In this document: positions 63,148-64,000 of the stretch, one piece after another | How positions within the stretch are numbered: the stretch's first letter is position 1 | Layout of the letters: each line of letters opens with the position of its first letter | Source of the DNA: Labrys okinawensis | Lineage (GTDB): Bacteria > Pseudomonadota > Alphaproteobacteria > Rhizobiales > Labraceae | Reading direction: 5' to 3' | Assembly: GCF_002982075.1 (NCBI RefSeq) | Contig: NZ_PUEJ01000017.1 | Coordinates: 37,032 to 101,031, forward strand | DNA length: 64,000 nt | Notes under the pieces: model-generated | The model's input: only the letters and a program-made list of their open reading frames with translations | The model's database searches: none | Told to the model about the DNA's origin: nothing | Position numbers and translations under genes: made by a program

Positions 63148-64000
63148 ATGTTGAAGCAAGTAAGCCACTGGCTTGGAATTAGGCGAAACGAAGAAGTCGG
63201 GCATCTTGTTAATGCTCGGAGCAAGGAGCGGGAGGAGAGGGGTGAGAATAGCAATCTGCCATCGCTCCCGGACGGCTTCGACTGGCGGGTATATGTGGGC
63301 GCCCATTACGACCTTCAGGGTCTTTCCCGTGCGGAAGCTGAAAAGCATTATCGCAAGCATGGTGCGGCCGAAGGAAGACTTCACAGCGAAGAGGGGGTTG
63401 CCCAATATATAGCGAGTCTGGAAGCGGAGTACGGCAAACTGCCGGAGTTCTTCGACTGGAAAGGCTATATCGGCAATTATCCGGATCTGGCTGGGATTGG
63501 TTCCGCTTATGCGGCGATCAAGCACTTCCTCCAACATGGCCGCAGGGAAGGGCGGCTTCCCTATCAATTTAATCCGGACCTCTACCGGTCCTTGTATTTC
63601 AAGGGCGCGCGTATGTCCGACGATGCCCTTCTGGAGCATTATCAAACGGTAGGCCATGCGGCCGGATATCTGGCGACATTCGATCAGCTTGCGCAGGCAG
63701 AGGGTCTGGCGGACGGGTACTGGCTGCGGTTTCTTGATCTGGAGGAGTTCAACCTGCTGAACTCGCGGTGGGTTGGGCAGGTGTCGAACAAGCAGGAGGC
63801 TTTGCGGGCGATGATGCGGGAGGGGTTCGAGCGCCTGGCGCCGATTTCCTTCGGGCATGCCTTCGATCCGGTCTATTTTGCCGACGCCAATCCGGCCCAG
63901 GCCGGCAAGGATCGGGTCGAACTCTACAAATACTGGCTGTTCACGGGCCTGAAGGCCAAGGTGCCCGGCAATGCGGCCGAGCATCTCAGGCTGCATGGGC
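63148..64000 (+). CDS. Large repeat-containing protein of polysaccharide-locus type, 3' end outside the window
   Basis: The plus-strand frame is open from ATG 63148 to the window edge, 284 codons. It contains repeated units of about 40-50 residues built on F-D-W-x-x-Y ... D-L ... A-x-x-H-Y-x-x-H-G-x-x-E-G-R: FDWRVYVGAHYDLQG, FDWKGYIGNYPDLAG and FNPDLYRSLYF with matching HYRKHGAAEGR, HFLQHGRREGR, HYQTVGHAAGY. Such repeats are found at the N-terminus of large glycosyltransferases and rhamnan-type synthesis proteins. It is probably a polysaccharide biosynthesis enzyme with a catalytic domain beyond the edge. The first-start choice is forced by a stop just upstream. Confidence 0.75.
   Translation, partial: MLKQVSHWLGIRRNEEVGHLVNARSKEREERGENSNLPSLPDGFDWRVYVGAHYDLQGLSRAEAEKHYRKHGAAEGRLHSEEGVAQYIASLEAEYGKLPEFFDWKGYIGNYPDLAGIGSAYAAIKHFLQHGRREGRLPYQFNPDLYRSLYFKGARMSDDALLEHYQTVGHAAGYLATFDQLAQAEGLADGYWLRFLDLEEFNLLNSRWVGQVSNKQEALRAMMREGFERLAPISFGHAFDPVYFADANPAQAGKDRVELYKYWLFTGLKAKVPGNAAEHLRLHG

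Noticed and set aside
63088..63996. 302-residue minus-strand frame at the right end
   Set aside because: The opposite strand codes for a protein with three matching repeats and stays open to the edge. The minus frame is a shadow.

Overview
The window reads as chromosome or megaplasmid DNA of a GC-rich, metabolically versatile alphaproteobacterium, most likely of the order Hyphomicrobiales (rhizobia and relatives). This is an inference from gene content: CUT1 sugar ABC operons, DUF3182, DUF1236, DUF2934, DUF3775, DUF4167 and KGG proteins, PRC-barrel proteins and EcfG-type promoters. I saw no rRNA or tRNA gene, CRISPR array, insertion sequence or phage gene.

Layout. 1-2102: a divergent pair of DJ-1/PfpI genes, one exported protein cut by the left edge and one GlxA-type AraC regulator. 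2199-13960: two successive cassettes of identical architecture on the minus strand, each an enolase-superfamily sugar-acid dehydratase, a solute-binding protein, two permeases and an ATPase. A divergent GntR regulator follows, and the same operator-like motif lies before each dehydratase. 14039-20156: an IclR-centred locus with a leaderless binding-protein-like gene coupled to a family III CoA-transferase on one side, and a MaoC hydratase, an MFS carrier and an unknown protein on the other. Two similar inverted repeats sit in its two promoter regions. 20276-28715: a DeoR-controlled operon (BadF-type sugar kinase, binding protein, two permeases, SIS protein, no ATPase) next to an AraC regulator and a GH4 glycosidase.

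28829-50117 is a long run of small stress-associated genes: DUF3182, DUF305, a Cys-rich zinc protein, CDF transporter, flavoproteins, KGG proteins, a PQQ-type dehydrogenase, PPC, PRC-barrel, cation antiporter, large catalase, cysteine hydrolase and DUF4167. Six of its genes have a GGAAC-N17/18-GTT promoter, which points to the alphaproteobacterial general stress sigma factor EcfG.

50372-54180 encodes a periplasmic molybdenum aldehyde oxidoreductase (PaoABC type). 54467-56404 holds a methyltransferase and a GluR0-like ligand-gated channel homologue without a GYG filter. 56591-61558 is a 3-hydroxybutyrate (ketone body) locus: GntP-family permease, 3-hydroxybutyrate dehydrogenase, a badly decayed CoA-transferase pseudogene, a near-perfect sigma-54 promoter and the sigma-54 activator gene. 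The right end (about 62040-64000) becomes AT-rich and carries a LuxR-type regulator with a degenerate receiver, then the start of a large repeat-containing protein of the kind found in surface-polysaccharide loci.

Read together, the window is mainly about uptake and catabolism of plant- or soil-derived sugars, sugar acids and short-chain acids, each under its own local regulator, followed by a stress-survival island.
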